From positions 13,463-77,462 of the forward strand of contig QLIY01000065.1 of assembly GCA_003260075.1 (NCBI GenBank): a stretch of DNA of 64,000 bases. The letters run 5' to 3'. The stretch comes from Phallusia mammillata. Lineage: Eukaryota > Chordata > Ascidiacea > Phlebobranchia > Ascidiidae. Of the stretch, positions 9,957-22,107 are shown piece by piece. The notes below the pieces were generated by a model, which worked only from the letters and a program-made list of their open reading frames with translations, did no database searches and was not told the origin of the DNA. The stretch's first letter is position 1; every line of letters begins with the position of its first letter. A program made the position numbers and the translations under genes.

Positions 9957-12805
9957 TTACTCCTTAAACGAGTGGTCTTTCAGCAACTGCAATTTTCCCT
10001 TCAGTGATGATACTCTACATAAACAGTGTATGGTTTATAGCCTACGTTGGGATCTAGTTCAAAAACATTAAAAATATTAAATACGCTGAAGCATCGTAGT
10101 CCGATGATTATTTTGGTTGCTTCGGACCTTTATAATACCTTGGTATAAGAGTAGCACAATTATCATAAAAATACCCCCCCCCCCTACGCTGAAGCATCGT
10201 AGTCCGATGATTATTTTGGTTGCTTCGGACCTATAAGGCTTTATAATACCTTGGTATAAGAGTAGCACAATTATCATAAAAATATAGGTTTAAGCGTAAA
10301 CTTACTTTCCGATATGTTGAAACAATGAAGGCGAATACATCGGAGTCTGTTGACGAGTTCGAATCTGACACTGCTGCTCATTTTCATCAAAACTGCATAC
10401 TTTTGCTCTGACAAAGTCAATCTGAAATCAAAATAGCCATAAAAATGTACAAAAACTGCTGTTAATGCCAATTACCAACATGTCAATCCGCTCTGTTTTT
10501 TCATTTAATCGCAACATAATAAGTAAATTTATTGCGTACACGATCCTGCATGTGACAGGCGATAATGCACATAAGAGTCTGCTGTGCTACACGGTCGTTA
10601 AAACGCCATCCTCGGATACACTTATAATAGGCTATGTCGGAGGTTCGAATCCCAACGGAGGTAGATTTTCATAGTTTATATGTCTTGTCACACGAAAACG
10701 TTTTGGGGAAAGATTGCTTAGATATGATTTTTTATCCTAATTTATATTGAGATTGCTTTGATCGCTGGGCGGGATGAACGATTCAAGAGCTGATCCAGTA
10801 ATAAATAAATGTTCATCTTGTTTGCCTAATGGTCAAACTGTTGGACAAATTCTTTACTAAAAGATAATTTTTGATGAGATTATCCCGACTGAGCTACACC
10901 ATTCAAGCCATTTTTAATGTGTCATATTTAACTGGAAATGTAAAAATGAGGAAGTTTCCTTTTTTGCTTACCTGTAACCAGTCAAGGGGTTTTCGATTCC
11001 AAAACATGTGCAAAAATGTGGAGTACGGTGGAAGCGCATTGTGTTGAAACAGCTTTCCAATAGCTCCAAGGTTACAAAAAGAAATGTAAAACCAATCGTC
11101 GTTGGACATTTCTTCCACATACTGCAATAACACAACACAATGCGTAAAGTTTCAAGGCTTATATTGTACACCCATTATCATTACCCTTTTGTACAAGTGG
11201 TACTACCTTCATAATTTTCTCCATGTAACCCTCGCTAGCTATAACGTCATCCTCCATCATTAAGTACAATTCCGGGGCTAGATTGTAAATGTACATCATG
11301 AGAAAAATTTGGTCNGGTTACAAAAAGAAATGTAAAACCAATCGTCGTTGGACATTTCTTCCACATACTGCAATAACACAACACAATGCGTAAAGTTTCA
11401 AGGCTTATATTGTACACCCATTATCATTACCCTTTTGTACAAGTGGTACTACCTTCATAATTTTCTCCATGTAACCCTCGCTAGCTATAACGTCATCCTC
11501 CATCATTAAGTACAATTCCGGGGCTAGATTGTAAATGTACATCATGAGAAAAATTTGGTCCAAGTTTTGTTTGGATCTCCATTTGACTCTTTCAAAACTG
11601 TCGCCAAAAGTCAGTGGTAGAACTTTTGACCAATCAGGGTAGTACTCTGTCGGAGGACTTATAACCTTTGTAATAAAATTGAAAGACAATGTAAGGGCCC
11701 ATATTGACAGCACTTTCAGTTTAATAGTTTGCAAACCGTATTGAATGTAAATTTGACAACAGTTCTAATGCAAATCAAAGTGCTTCCATTGGAATGCATG
11801 CAATGTTTTACACATAATTAAAATCCTATGAGTATTATGTAAAATTTTTACCTCCAGGGTTCCATCCTCGATTTGCTCTGGGAATTTTTCCGCAATTATA
11901 TTGGCCTGCTCACGAATAAACGAGGGATCGATTTCACCAATAAAAACAACAATCCGCACGTCAGCTCGCCGGGGGATTAAGCTGAGCAGGAGGGAATGGA
12001 CTGTACCAGGCAAGTAATTCTTTCCCTCACGCTAATAAACAACAAGAAACAAAAATCGATAGCTTGCTTTGCAAATGAGTTGCACGAAAATTTGCCGCAA
12101 TCGTTCTTCCATTGCAGTTTGATTGAAGATGGTGACTTGTATTTTTAAAACCGTTAGCTGTACCTTCACTGTCGGGATTCCAATCACCACCTTCGACCCT
12201 TTCTTTATGTTTCCGAGCTTATATCCGGGTCTTGGAGTTCGCAAACCACCCGATAAGGCAAAGTTAGGTTGCAATGGGTGTTCGTATGTTTGTATTTCAC
12301 TTCGTTGCTCCGTGTAATGTTTAACGTTTTGAACAATGGTTTCATCTTTACTTTTCACCTGAAAAATAAACAGCCTTTATAAGACATAACATTTTTACAC
12401 CTACAAGGCCCAAACCTTACTTCATGACATATGCAGCAAATGATTTGCTTGAAATATGTACAAGTATGTGTACAGTTGGACTATATGTTTATACCACATT
12501 CTTACTGTTTTGTTTTATTTTACTCGTGAATATGCAATCAACAAACTTCTTAAGTTTTGTTTGTTTTAGGATTGCAGTTAAACGAGATGTTATGTGAATA
12601 AAAATTAAGGCATTAAAGAAGCACTTACTATTTCTTTTCGCGGAATTTCTGCTTTAACCTCATAATTGAGATCTTCGTTTGTTGCTGGCGAAGAAACTGT
12701 TCTGTTGTTCGGTGTAATCAAACCAATATAATACACTGCCAAAAAACAATACACCACTAAAATGGCCGTCCAAATGTTATTGTTTCTCGATGGAAACCGA
12801 AACAT
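9957..12805 (-). CDS. MGAT4: MGAT4-like alpha-1,3-mannosyl-glycoprotein 4-beta-N-acetylglucosaminyltransferase (GnT-IV), C-terminus unresolved
   Basis: Seven exons: 12805-12629, 12358-12164, 12031-11852, 11665-11453, 11121-10972, 10421-10306 and 10014 to about 9961. All have GT-AG borders and consistent phases. The protein starts MFRFPSRNNN followed by one hydrophobic anchor, as in a Golgi type II enzyme. Family blocks appear in order: GIPTVKREGKNYL, the FIGEIDPSF segment, SPPTEYYPDWSK, GDSFERVKWRSKQNLD, the acidic EDD nucleotide-sugar site in YLMMEDDVIA, the DWFYISFCNLGAIGK block, PSLFQHIGK and SSLKGKLQLLKD. GnT-IV adds a beta-1,4 GlcNAc branch to N-glycans in the Golgi. The last exon either stops at 9957 or splices on at GTAAAC. 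The ~100 further residues of MGAT4A were not found to the left, so the gene may be C-terminally short like MGAT4C/D or broken by gaps. Confidence 0.85.
10080..10283. repeat. Unmerged-allele duplication around a C gap
   Basis: 10080-10173 and about 10184-10283 are near-identical (TACGCTGAAGCATCG start) and are joined by C at 10174-10184. The second copy has a small insertion (CTATAAGG region). It lies in an intron of the MGAT4-like gene. Confidence 0.8.
11067..11560. repeat. False duplication of MGAT4-like exons around an N
   Basis: 11067-11314 and 11316-11560 are near-identical and are separated by a single N at 11315. The block contains parts of exons 4 and 5 of the MGAT4-like gene. Exon 5 is complete only in the left copy (11121-10972). 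Exon 4 is complete only in the right copy (11665-11453). One of each should be removed from a gene model. Confidence 0.85.
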
Positions 12806-13989
12806 TTTTGTCTTATTTCTGATTGTGTCTGATACTTCTGGCGTTTGGCAACAAAGCAGAAAAGCCTCTGGGCCTGAAAACGCGTACATGCTTTTTTGAT
12901 CACGCCTCAGGCACTCAGCTGATATTTCAACGACGATTCTCTTTTAGCCAGACCAGACCGTTCACTTTCTTTAAAAGTCGATTCGCCCAATCAGAGAAAT
13001 TAAATTTGTGTTTTTTCTTTCAAAACTGCTACTGTCTAGTTTTGACAGTATCTGGTGAAACAAGGCAACATCTAAACCCGTGCATACTACCAGGCATTGA
13101 AATTGCATTGGCATTAAATGGCATGTGGGACTCGTGTGTAAGGAGAAAAAAGGACGATACCAATGGGAAAGTATTGTATAGCATTGATCCAAAAACACAC
13201 AGCTGGTCACTGATTGGCCACGTGTAATACTCGAAACATTACGCAGATTTTTGTTTTGAACTGATCAAAAACTTTAATTACTCATGAACCTAAGCGGTTT
13301 TCGTACAATTAAAGTGTCGTCTTAAAATAAAATAAATTAAACGTTTGAGTTAAAAACGAAAATGCTACGTAAAGAATTGTGGAGTTTCGAGTGCTAACGA
13401 TACAACATGAACACAAACTTATACATTCAAGCGACTTAAACAATTTATCATGTGATTGCATGAATATTTAGTTTTGTCATAATGGGGCAATGAGATATAG
13501 GCTTGCATTTAGATGCCTACCAGTAGAATTGCCGACCTTTACCTCCGTTAGCCACTGTGGAAAGATGTGGAAACCCACTACAGTATTTTTCTTCCAAGAA
13601 ATTGTCATGGCCATTGCATTTTTTTCTTGACAGACGTACGTAGAAGGGAAACATCTTGAGCAAAACGTTATATTCGAAGAAATTGTAGCTTAACTGTGGT
13701 GTGACAGGTTAATAAAAATAAAAATTGCGTACGCGAAACAACATAACTTATTAAAGCCTGTCAAAGGGGACGCTATAGACTAATTAATGGTAATTTTAGC
13801 CATCAAATGAGTCTCCTGCAAGCGATGTTACAAGTCGGGTGAAATATTTATATTTTTTGTAAAGAATACCAACAACCTAGGTGGGAAAAAAATATAGTCA
13901 GGTTAACCAAAGTAAGCCGATCGGCAGATATTCCGGATCAAGAGCAGAGAAGATGTCTAAGCGCAGCAGTTCCCATGTGACAAGGCACT

Positions 13990-14068
13990 AGCCTGCGATC
14001 GGATTCGAACCCACCACAGGAGTCTTTCCGGGACTTGCGCTCTACCAACTGAGCTACACAGAAACCGC
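13990..14068 (-). repeat. tRNA-like sequence, probable SINE head or tRNA pseudogene
   Basis: The minus strand carries an A-box-like TAGCTCAGTTGGTAGAGC and, about 40 bases on, a B box GGTTCGAATCC. The D arm pairs (GCTC/GAGC) and a 4-bp anticodon-like stem surrounds CCGGAAA. The acceptor ends do not pair and the T stem is poor, so a functional tRNA is unlikely. A tRNA-derived SINE or degenerate copy fits better. Confidence 0.5.
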
Positions 14069-14380
14069 CGAAAGTCGAATCACAAGCACCGTCGCCTGCC
14101 TATAGTATGCTGTATTCAACTTTGCCTTCGTGATCGTTTTGTCAACTCGTGGTCTTATAATACACATAGCAGGCATAAATAACCCTGACAAGTTGGTTTA
14201 TTGCAAATCATGGACACGACAGACCCTTGCAAGCTGACTACTTACAGCTGTTTGCCTTAAAACGGTGGAAATCGGCGATCTTACCCAGGGCATCCAAGCG
14301 TGACGACTCTTCGCTCTAAAACCGAAAGGGCCTAAAAAATGAGAAGCGTGCTCATCATTATCAGGCACAACCGCTTATAC

Positions 14381-14734
14381 CAGTGGTTTCTCGTGGACCG
14401 TGGCCCCCTAAAAGTAACTTTTGGACCTCGTGGCCCCCTTCAAGTAACCCTGTAGGACCTGTGGCCCCTTAAAAATGTAAATGGCAATCTCATGTTAGAA
14501 TTCGGTACTAATTTCTACTTTAAACAGGTCGAATAGAATGAACAAGAATCCGTAATCGTAAAAAAACCTTAATATATAGACAAATAGTATGGAAAATAGT
14601 CATTAAATTAGGGATTAAAGTTAAAAAGGAAATAGATTTTAGTGGGTGTTTCTGGTGAATCTACATCCGTGGCCCCCGAAACACAGCTCGTGGTCCCCCC
14701 CTGGGGGGCCATGGGCCCTGGTTGAGAACCACTG
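14381..14734. mobile_element. hAT (Charlie-like) MITE
   Basis: Starts CAGTGGTTTCTCGTGGACC and ends GGTTGAGAACCACTG, inverted ends typical of hAT-Charlie elements (CAGTGGTTCTCAA type). The interior repeats GTGGCCCCC motifs. Flanks GCTTATAC and GCTATACC look like a decayed 8-base target duplication. About 354 bases, no transposase. The same family occurs at 40406-40869. Confidence 0.75.
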
Positions 14735-15688
14735 GCTATACCATAAAGTAGTCTGTTCGCACCAGGAACGACTCTTCGCTCTAAAACCGAAACGGCTTAA
14801 AATATTTTCAAACGGTCTTCATTGGTCAACTTCAAATTGCAGTCAGTAACAGCGTACAAAGTTTCAGCGTAATTTAAAACCTAATTTTATGAATGCAGAC
14901 CATGGTCTTAGATTAACTAAATGATAAATTTTATTATGTCTGCACTGCGATGCTGTGGCTATAAATAGTAACAATTAAAAATAATGATGCAACTATTGCA
15001 ACCGCTTATGAATTGGGAATCACCAAGCCAAAATCAGGAGCGGGAGTATGTGAGTTGCAACGTTTCGACAGCGCAAGCAAACATTTCCAAAACAGATTTG
15101 AAAGGGTGACACTAAAACGCTGAATATTGCGGGAGATTGCGGTGCTATTGGGGTTGGGTTGAAGTTTTATAATAGTATATGAATCAAAAAATGTCCCTGC
15201 CTAAAACTTATTCAGCTATTTCCTGACATTCGGCAAAAATTTTTTAATTTTTTTAACGATTTTCATAAAACCTCACCTCAACCTTAATAGCATCAACCGT
15301 CAGCAATTTAACCCGATATTCAGCGGTTTTCACGACGTCGCATTTCGTTATCATCACATTATGAGTAGGCTACTCCACTTCATTTGTCAGATGTCACCAT
15401 TTGACCCCTAGAAGTTTCTAACCATTTCACCATACATTTGCATGCGTTGTATCAACACAACACCGCATCTAAAATGTTTGAACCAAACTGTTTTCTCCCT
15501 CACATTTGCACGATGTGCGCAAAAATGTAAAAATTAACAGGCAGTTGCTCCTCACACATTTTTTCATGATGTTTGCTGCAAACACCCATAACCCTTAAGA
15601 ATTGTTATGTTCAACAACTAAGTCTTGTACAAAAAAATGAGACAATGCATTTTGCATTTGTGACCACCGATGTTTAAAGCCATTCCCA

Positions 15689-16112
15689 ACATGTCGGCAC
15701 ATACCGTTTCTATGTATAATATTGCACAGCCAATGTATAAAATCATGAACAAAAATAACTAGTTTGTTTTAAATTCTACCCAACTTAAAGAAAATCAGAA
15801 GAGTGAAACAAAGCGTGGACACAACAATAGGCATTTTACATACTCTTGCAATATGCAAACAGTCACTTGAAAATCTGCCACGATAGCCCTCAACAGTAGT
15901 TTTTTCCCCCCCCCCACATGTCGGCACATACCGTTTCTATGTATAATATTGCACAGCCAATGTTTAAAATCATGAACAAAAATAACTAGTTTGTTTTAAA
16001 TTCTACCCAACATAAAGAAAATCAGAAGAGTGAAACAAATTACATACTCTTGCAATATGCAAACAGTCACTTGAAAATCTGCCATGATAGCCCTCAACAG
16101 TAGTTTTTCAAC
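15689..16112. repeat. Unmerged-allele duplication around a 10-C gap
   Basis: 15689-15905 and 15916-16112 (both beginning ACATGTCGGCACATACC) are near-identical, with a ~22-base deletion in the second copy. They are joined by ten C at 15906-15915. Non-coding, downstream of STX5. Confidence 0.85.
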
Positions 16113-16423
16113 ATAAAATTGTCATATTAGGACAATCTTTTGAAACAATAAATAAGCTAATTAGCTATGCAGTAGGGAATGGGAAAAAAACTTAATATCA
16201 TGGCACATACTTGGGACTCAACCAATCATTAATTTAAAGCCCACTAAGCATTAGCACCAAGACTTATTTTTAAATCTTTTTTTTTAATTTAAATCTTCTG
16301 CCATGTGCATTTACTTAACATATTTTCAAGTGCATTCAGTGTTTAAGTAGTCTTATGCATTTGGATGGTGGCTTAGCCTAAATGCGTGAAATAGAAAAAG
16401 AAATACATAAAGTTGTTGTAACT

Positions 16424-19400
16424 TTAGGCAAAGAAAACAACAAAAACTATAAAAAACACAATAAGAACAAGAAAAACTTTAATCATCAGCCAGCGGTTGG
16501 AAGTGATGCCTTGAAAATACTTGAGTATTTCGGTATGAGCTGCTTCTATATTTAACTCACTTTCCTCCATGTTAGAGTCAATTCTGAAAACAATATTAAT
16601 TTACAAACATATTGATTTTTTATCACATTTGTACTCAAGGAATAAAGATCTAAGGGTTCTTTAACAGGAAGCATTATCACCCCCTATGATGCGATATTGT
16701 CCAGTCAGGGAGTGTTGTGACAATTTTTAGAGTTAGGGGGCAACTCTGCTTGTAAGCAGGCAATTTCAGAAAAACTAATTGCTACAAAATGCGAAAAATA
16801 AGACTAAAGCTGACTAACTTTATTACTCAAACAAAAAAACAACACCAGGTGCAAAAGCTCCACATGTTGCTATTCATATAAACTGGGTTATCTATGGATT
16901 GTTTATGTTTGTTTGTGTGATGTAAAGCATATTGTATAACACAACAGCACGGAACTTTGATGTACTACTGCATTAGCATACATAGCAACTAAAAAAAATA
17001 TTTCTAAACACAAACATGTAAACAAATCTTTACAGAAGGCATTACCATCACTTAATCAGAATAACTTTTTTAAACATTGTTTTTTACCTTCACAATTTTT
17101 CATCAAGCTAAAATAAACTGAAAACCATACCTCAACACCTGCTCTTCTTGTTCTTTTACCATGGTGGCAAGTTGCTGAAAAATATTTCCTAGCTCAACAA
17201 TAGTTGTTTCAATAGTTTCCATTGTGTTGGCACGGTCTGATATGTAGGCATCTTGTTGCTCAACCAACTGCATGGTCTGTCCAGCAGAACTTCCATCCAT
17301 TGATATGGCAACTGAACCAGATCTTCCAGATTCTGATCTTTGTTCATCCATTAGAAGAACTGAGCCACCTTAAAACATAATTAAGAAAAATACACATGTG
17401 TTTTGGTGAAATCCAAACTTTGTTACTGCGCAACAAAATCGTTTTTTCTTTGTAAGAAAACAACTGGTCGTCACATAAAAAAGAAGAAATAAAAGCTAAC
17501 AAAAAATGGGAATGTGTATCAACATAAGCTGAACTTGAATTAGATTTTCAAACTTTAAATTCAATATTATGTGACATTGCATTACTAAGAAAAGGGAATT
17601 TAATAATTACCATGAAGCCAAGTTCTGGAAACTTGCACTTTAGACTAAACAAACTGTTTTGAAGAACACTTACTATTTCCTTGTGTGGCAGATGGGGGCA
17701 TAGATGCGGAAAGGTTGGTGCTACTAAACTGATCCTTCCGCAATTTTTGCTGCTTCATGTTTTCCCGTCTCACTTCAAGGACAGATTTAAAATTTTCTGA
17801 CATGTGGGCAAGTTTGGACTGTTAAAAACACATTAAATTAGGCAAATACCGAGCACAATCAAATCTAATATTTGTACACATAAAAATGTTTTAGACTCAA
17901 GATTAAACTTTTTCTTACTCGCAGTGTTCGAACAATAGATGTTGTATGACGTTGGGCATCCTTTCTTGCAACTGGGAGTGAAGCAGTTTTGCTTTCTTCC
18001 AGCTGCTGTATTTTTCTTTTAAGTGATGTAATGTCTTTTTTAATAATGTAGGTCAATTCCTGTATTTCTACCGGACGATCATCAAAAAGACTTCGTTTTT
18101 TACACACTATAACAAAGACAAACTGATTGAATTCAATGTAACTATAAACCATATTTTTTTAACAGCATGTATGTTACACACAAAAACAACGCAAATTTTC
18201 AATAACTGTTTTATTACAGAGAGTAAGTTTTTCCAGTTTCTCATATGTTCTTGCCAAGTCCTGTCCAATGTTCCTGCATGACAATGAACAGAATAGAGTT
18301 TGATGACTGTTTTACACAAGGCAATACCAAAAAGTGTTACTCACTTAGCAAATTTTGAAAATTCGCTGTGTCTTTTCAATGTAACTTTTGGAGACTGGTG
18401 CAAGGCAGTTCCATTTGACTAAATACAAAATAAACAAAATAAACCACATAATATCTGTATAGATAACAAGAATGCTAGAAAGGTGGCTCTTAATAAGTTT
18501 TCTAATAAGTCAATTTCTGTACATGTCATATCTTTATTCTTTCAACACACCACTTGCAATACCTATAACAGATATACATGTGTTTCTTATTTCAATTAGG
18601 TCCCTTCGTTGCCTGAAATTTAACAACATTTTATAATTGTTTCTTTAACAGAATCCAGTTGGTCCTCACACCTACATACTTGGAAATTGGTAATAAATTA
18701 AATGAGAGCACCATTTTTTAAATTCAAAATTTGTAAACATCTTACAGAGCATTTGTCAAATTTAACCAAAACATAAAAGATCTTGCATTAACATGTTTTG
18801 TGCTAAAAATGAAAACACCAAATTCTGAAATTGCCCTCCAGCTCAGTGGTTCTTAACTCACTTCAGGTAATGGACCACCAGTTCTGAACCATTGCTATAG
18901 CTTGAGTCGAGTCATATATTTATGTTCAAAGCCAGTGTTAAAACAGTGGCAACTTCACTTCCAGTAAAGTATGAAGCAAAGATCTTCTGGGCCATGATTT
19001 TTAGTAAGTACAGTGGCATGTGGCTAAAGTGTCTATCTATATTAATTTACATGGATCACACTGGGATAAGTATATTAAGTGTGTAAGATTGATAAAAAAA
19101 CGTTTGATGCACCATTTCCTCATTAAACAGGAGGACAAACCCATTTTGGACAGACAAAAGATTGATCAAAACAACAATATAATATTCCACCAAACAAGTT
19201 ATTGCAATCACCTGTCTTGATTTTAATGATTTTAGGACAGACTGAAATTCAGTGGTGCGATCTCTACTGGCAATACTCATGGTAATCACCAAATCTTCAC
19301 CACAATCACTATGATGGTCGTCAGAATCAGTATCTTTTGTGTAAGTAGATGGTGAAAGAGTTTGGGTTATGCTCCAGTTGCCTGTTCATGAATAAGAATG

Positions 19401-19504
19401 CAAACATATTACAAATATTAAACTTTTTTATAAATTTTAATGAGAGGATTGGTGTTGTTACCTGTCTGTGGACTATTGGTGGAAAAACGATGTCGTGCAG
19501 CCAT
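16424..19504 (-). CDS. STX5: Syntaxin-5, Golgi t-SNARE
   Basis: Eight exons: 19504-19462, 19381-19212, 18418-18345, 18273-18218, 18106-17919, 17818-17674, 17368-17131 and 16583-16424. All have GT-AG borders and matching phases, giving 357 residues, the same size as human STX5 long form. Recognisable blocks are SRDRTTEFQSVLKSLKSRQ near the N-terminus (residues ~50-70), RSLFDDRPVEIQELTYIIKK, the HTTSIVRTLRSKLAHMSENF segment, the SNARE motif with QQDAYISDRANTMETIE and IVELGNIFQQLATMVKEQEE (Q-SNARE), then ITSNRWLM and a C-terminal membrane anchor ending VVFFA. STX5 pairs with GS27/membrin, Bet1 and Sec22 or Ykt6 in ER-to-Golgi and intra-Golgi fusion. Intact. Confidence 0.96.
18844..18894. mobile_element. 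Very short hAT remnant
   Basis: CAGTGGTTCTTAAC at the left and GTTCTGAACCATTG at the right are inverted hAT-Charlie-type ends only 51 bases apart. Flanks CTCCAGCT and CTATAGCT match at 6 of 8 positions. It is a deletion derivative in an STX5 intron. Confidence 0.5.
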
Positions 19505-21311
19505 TGAAATACATTTGCTTTGTTATAACAGCTAAACTTCTGAAATATACAAGGAGATGTGTAAGTAACACATAAATACCAAGCTTTTCGCCAATACATA
19601 ATGCTTTGCAGCGAAGTAGCAGTATCAATAAGTAGTATGTATTCATTTCAAAGCAAGTGTCAATAACAACAACAGCAGAGACATAACATTGTTGGTCTCT
19701 TATTTAACAGATATTATGCACTGTTCCATCTTCTGTGATAATAAATAGCAAGAGTTCAAAAGGTATCAAACGAGTCATTGCCTCAATTCTGCATTTTCAA
19801 AAATTATCCATAAATCCCTTGCCAAATGTTTTGACTTTTGTTTGAAATCACAACCTTTAGTCACACTTGAAATAACATTTCCAATTTGTGAGTGTCTTCA
19901 TTAAAAGTACCTTTTATTGATATTTTGGTAGATGGTTTATGACACGAAGTGACTGTGTGAAAATTTAAAATTTTTGTTGCTTGACAAATAACTACCCACA
20001 ACTTACAGCTACTTGAAACATACAGCCCAAACTGAAAGAAATTTATTATTACAAAAACTTTGGATTGTTATGAAGGTTAAAGGTTGTAAAATTTGGTAAA
20101 ACTGCTGTGGTGCATGCACAATGGAGCAAAACTTGTAAAAATGTGTTGTTTAGTTTCATTGTTCATTTTGTCACAGTCTTGTAGGTATTACATATAAATT
20201 GTGTCAATCATTAAATCCACTTTTAATTCTAAGGACAATCAATCCACGCAGAAAAGCAGTAATTTATCACAATTATGTTGATGAAAACAAATCCTCTACA
20301 CAAAGTTGCAGCGTTAATGTATGTATGCTGTTACTGTTTACAGAAGCACAAACATACATGCTACAGCTACTACGTGTGTTTATGGCCGAATGTTTAAGGT
20401 TATATTAATTACTTTATTCCAAACAGATTGTACTGCTTTCCGAAACGACGATTTTACGTAAAAACACATTAATAACCGATGCTTTATCATAGCGTTGACA
20501 GTTGACACTTTACACTCACAATCATCAAGTTATTTATCACAACGGTTTTTACACCACACATGAATGTGTACTTTTTACTTTCACAGTTAAAATACATTTT
20601 TGATTGTGTCGCAGTAATACACATAACTTCAACCTTAAAATCCTAGTTCACTAAATATATGTTTTTCACTATAATTTAAAACACAACAATTGTCAATTGT
20701 GATGGCTTTCTGAAAGAAGTTCCGAATTTGCCCAGCTGACATGCAGTACATCATGCGGAACCAATCCACGTCACAATCAAACAAGTCTCGAAAATTTTAA
20801 TTATAGATGTCTTAAAAGTTACCGTACTTGTGGAAGGTAGTAATTGCTATTGTAATTAAAAGAATTTCGGTTGGGCAAATTAAAAAAATGAAGTATAGCA
20901 GCTAAAACAAAATGTGACCGTGGTGTTGACTGGTGATACACCTTGTATGTTTAAAATGGCTAGCAAAAAGTTATAAAATATAATGATAAAATAAAACAAT
21001 TTTCTTAGCTTTCATGGCGATCAAAAAAAGTTTTCAAGATAAAAATAAAATTTTAAATATGTCCGTACGCCCAGAACCGGGTTTTAAAAAAATGAGAAAA
21101 ATATTTTTTGCATGATCGTGGTTGGCGAAGAACTGAAGGTCAGTTGCGAAGAACTGAAGTAGTATTTTAGTCTTGAATTAGAGTTGGTGAGGTAGGATGA
21201 GATATTAATATATGGCCCACCGACAAAATGCGGTGAGGTAGGATGAGATATTAAACACACATTTATGTCATAGAAGGAATTTGCAAGCGAGTTTTTTTTT
21301 ATTTTATAACA
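19505..21311. other. Divergent intergenic region
   Basis: AT-rich sequence between STX5 (-) and the small plus-strand gene at 21312. A short direct repeat (GCGGTGAGGTAGGATGAGATATT-like units, about 21185-21250) lies near its right end. No other structure is recognised. Confidence 0.5.
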
Positions 21312-21858
21312 ATGGGTAAATACACCAAATACTCGCATGGCTTTCCTACTATTTGGAGTCACTGGATGTACCCGCCAAAGAATGTTTCAACCCTGCAGTA
21401 TATGTCGGCTGTGTTGAAAGGTACTTGGAAATCACATCAGGGAACAATAAAAGCCAACTGGGCTTTGGCCCCAAGCTTTTTATTGGGAACATATCTCCTC
21501 TGGAAAATTTCCAAAGAAGGAGGTATGAGTTTGAACCATTTTATGTATTAATAAAACGGCAACCTTCGAAGTTCTAGCCATACTACTTAAAAAAACAAAA
21601 AAAATGGCTCATATTTTGTGTTAAGTTAAGTATGCTTTCATTGTATTTTTGTTGCATTTCAGCTAATTCAGAATTCTCTGTGAGCTTGAGGTCAGATACA
21701 GGAAATTGGTTGTATGGTAAGATACATTGGCATTAAGTGTTTAATTATCATACTTTACAAAATATGTGTAACTCTGCTCTTGGTCGACAGGACCACCAAG
21801 CCCAAAAGCAGTTGCAGAAAGGAAAGAACACCATATCCTGCATGCACCACACAAATAA
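21312..21858 (+). CDS. Unrecognised 110-residue protein, three exons, one likely membrane segment
   Basis: Joining 21312-21522, 21663-21716 and 21791-21858 gives exactly 333 bases (110 residues plus stop). The donors are GAG|GTATGAG and TATG|GTAAGA and the acceptors TTTCAG and CGACAG, so the model is internally consistent. The N-terminus is MGKYTKYSHGFPTIWSHWMY. A hydrophobic stretch (ALAPSFLLGTYLLW, about residues 51-65) suggests a single membrane pass. The tail is short, polar and His/Lys-rich (KEHHILHAPHK). Size and layout resemble small mitochondrial inner-membrane or respiratory-complex subunits, but I recognise no family and assign no function. It converges on KLHDC1/2, whose stop is at 22108. 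Confidence 0.65.
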
Positions 21859-22107
21859 CCAATTAAACAAATGTAAATTTATTTTTTCAATGTTACAGTT
21901 CAAAACACGTTGGCAAGAATTAAATTTAATAAAACAACTTCATGGACATAAAATAATATGTGTGTTTTGTTGTCTTTGTAGAATAATACCAAAATACAAC
22001 AGGTATTCCTGAAGGGTATGAACAAGGGTACCTTTTTGTGATACATAGGTAAGGTGATAACACTACGTTTTTCAAGTGACAATAAGATTGCACTTGTATG
22101 TTAGGTT

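Larger units (their letters stand above)
12806..16423. other. Intergenic region between the MGAT4-like gene and STX5
   Basis: Non-coding apart from the tRNA-like repeat, the hAT MITE and a doubled segment. A direct repeat (ACTCTTCGCTCTAAAACCG) lies on both sides of the MITE, at about 14310 and 14769. From about 14850 to 15660 I see nothing recognisable. Open frames such as 12823-13227 (+) lack family matches or coding signals. Confidence 0.5.

Noticed and set aside
10637..10905. tRNA genes suggested by a B-box-like GGTTCGAATCCC near 10645 and a TAGCTCAGTCGG A box (minus) near 10885
   Set aside because: They are half-tRNA fragments in opposite orientations without complementary halves.
12823..13227. 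134-codon plus-strand ORF
   Set aside because: It is antisense to the first exon and upstream region of the MGAT4-like gene, with no family match and no splice context.
13990..14068. A functional tRNA gene
   Set aside because: The A and B boxes are present, but the acceptor stem does not pair and the T stem is poor. A tRNA-derived repeat is more likely.
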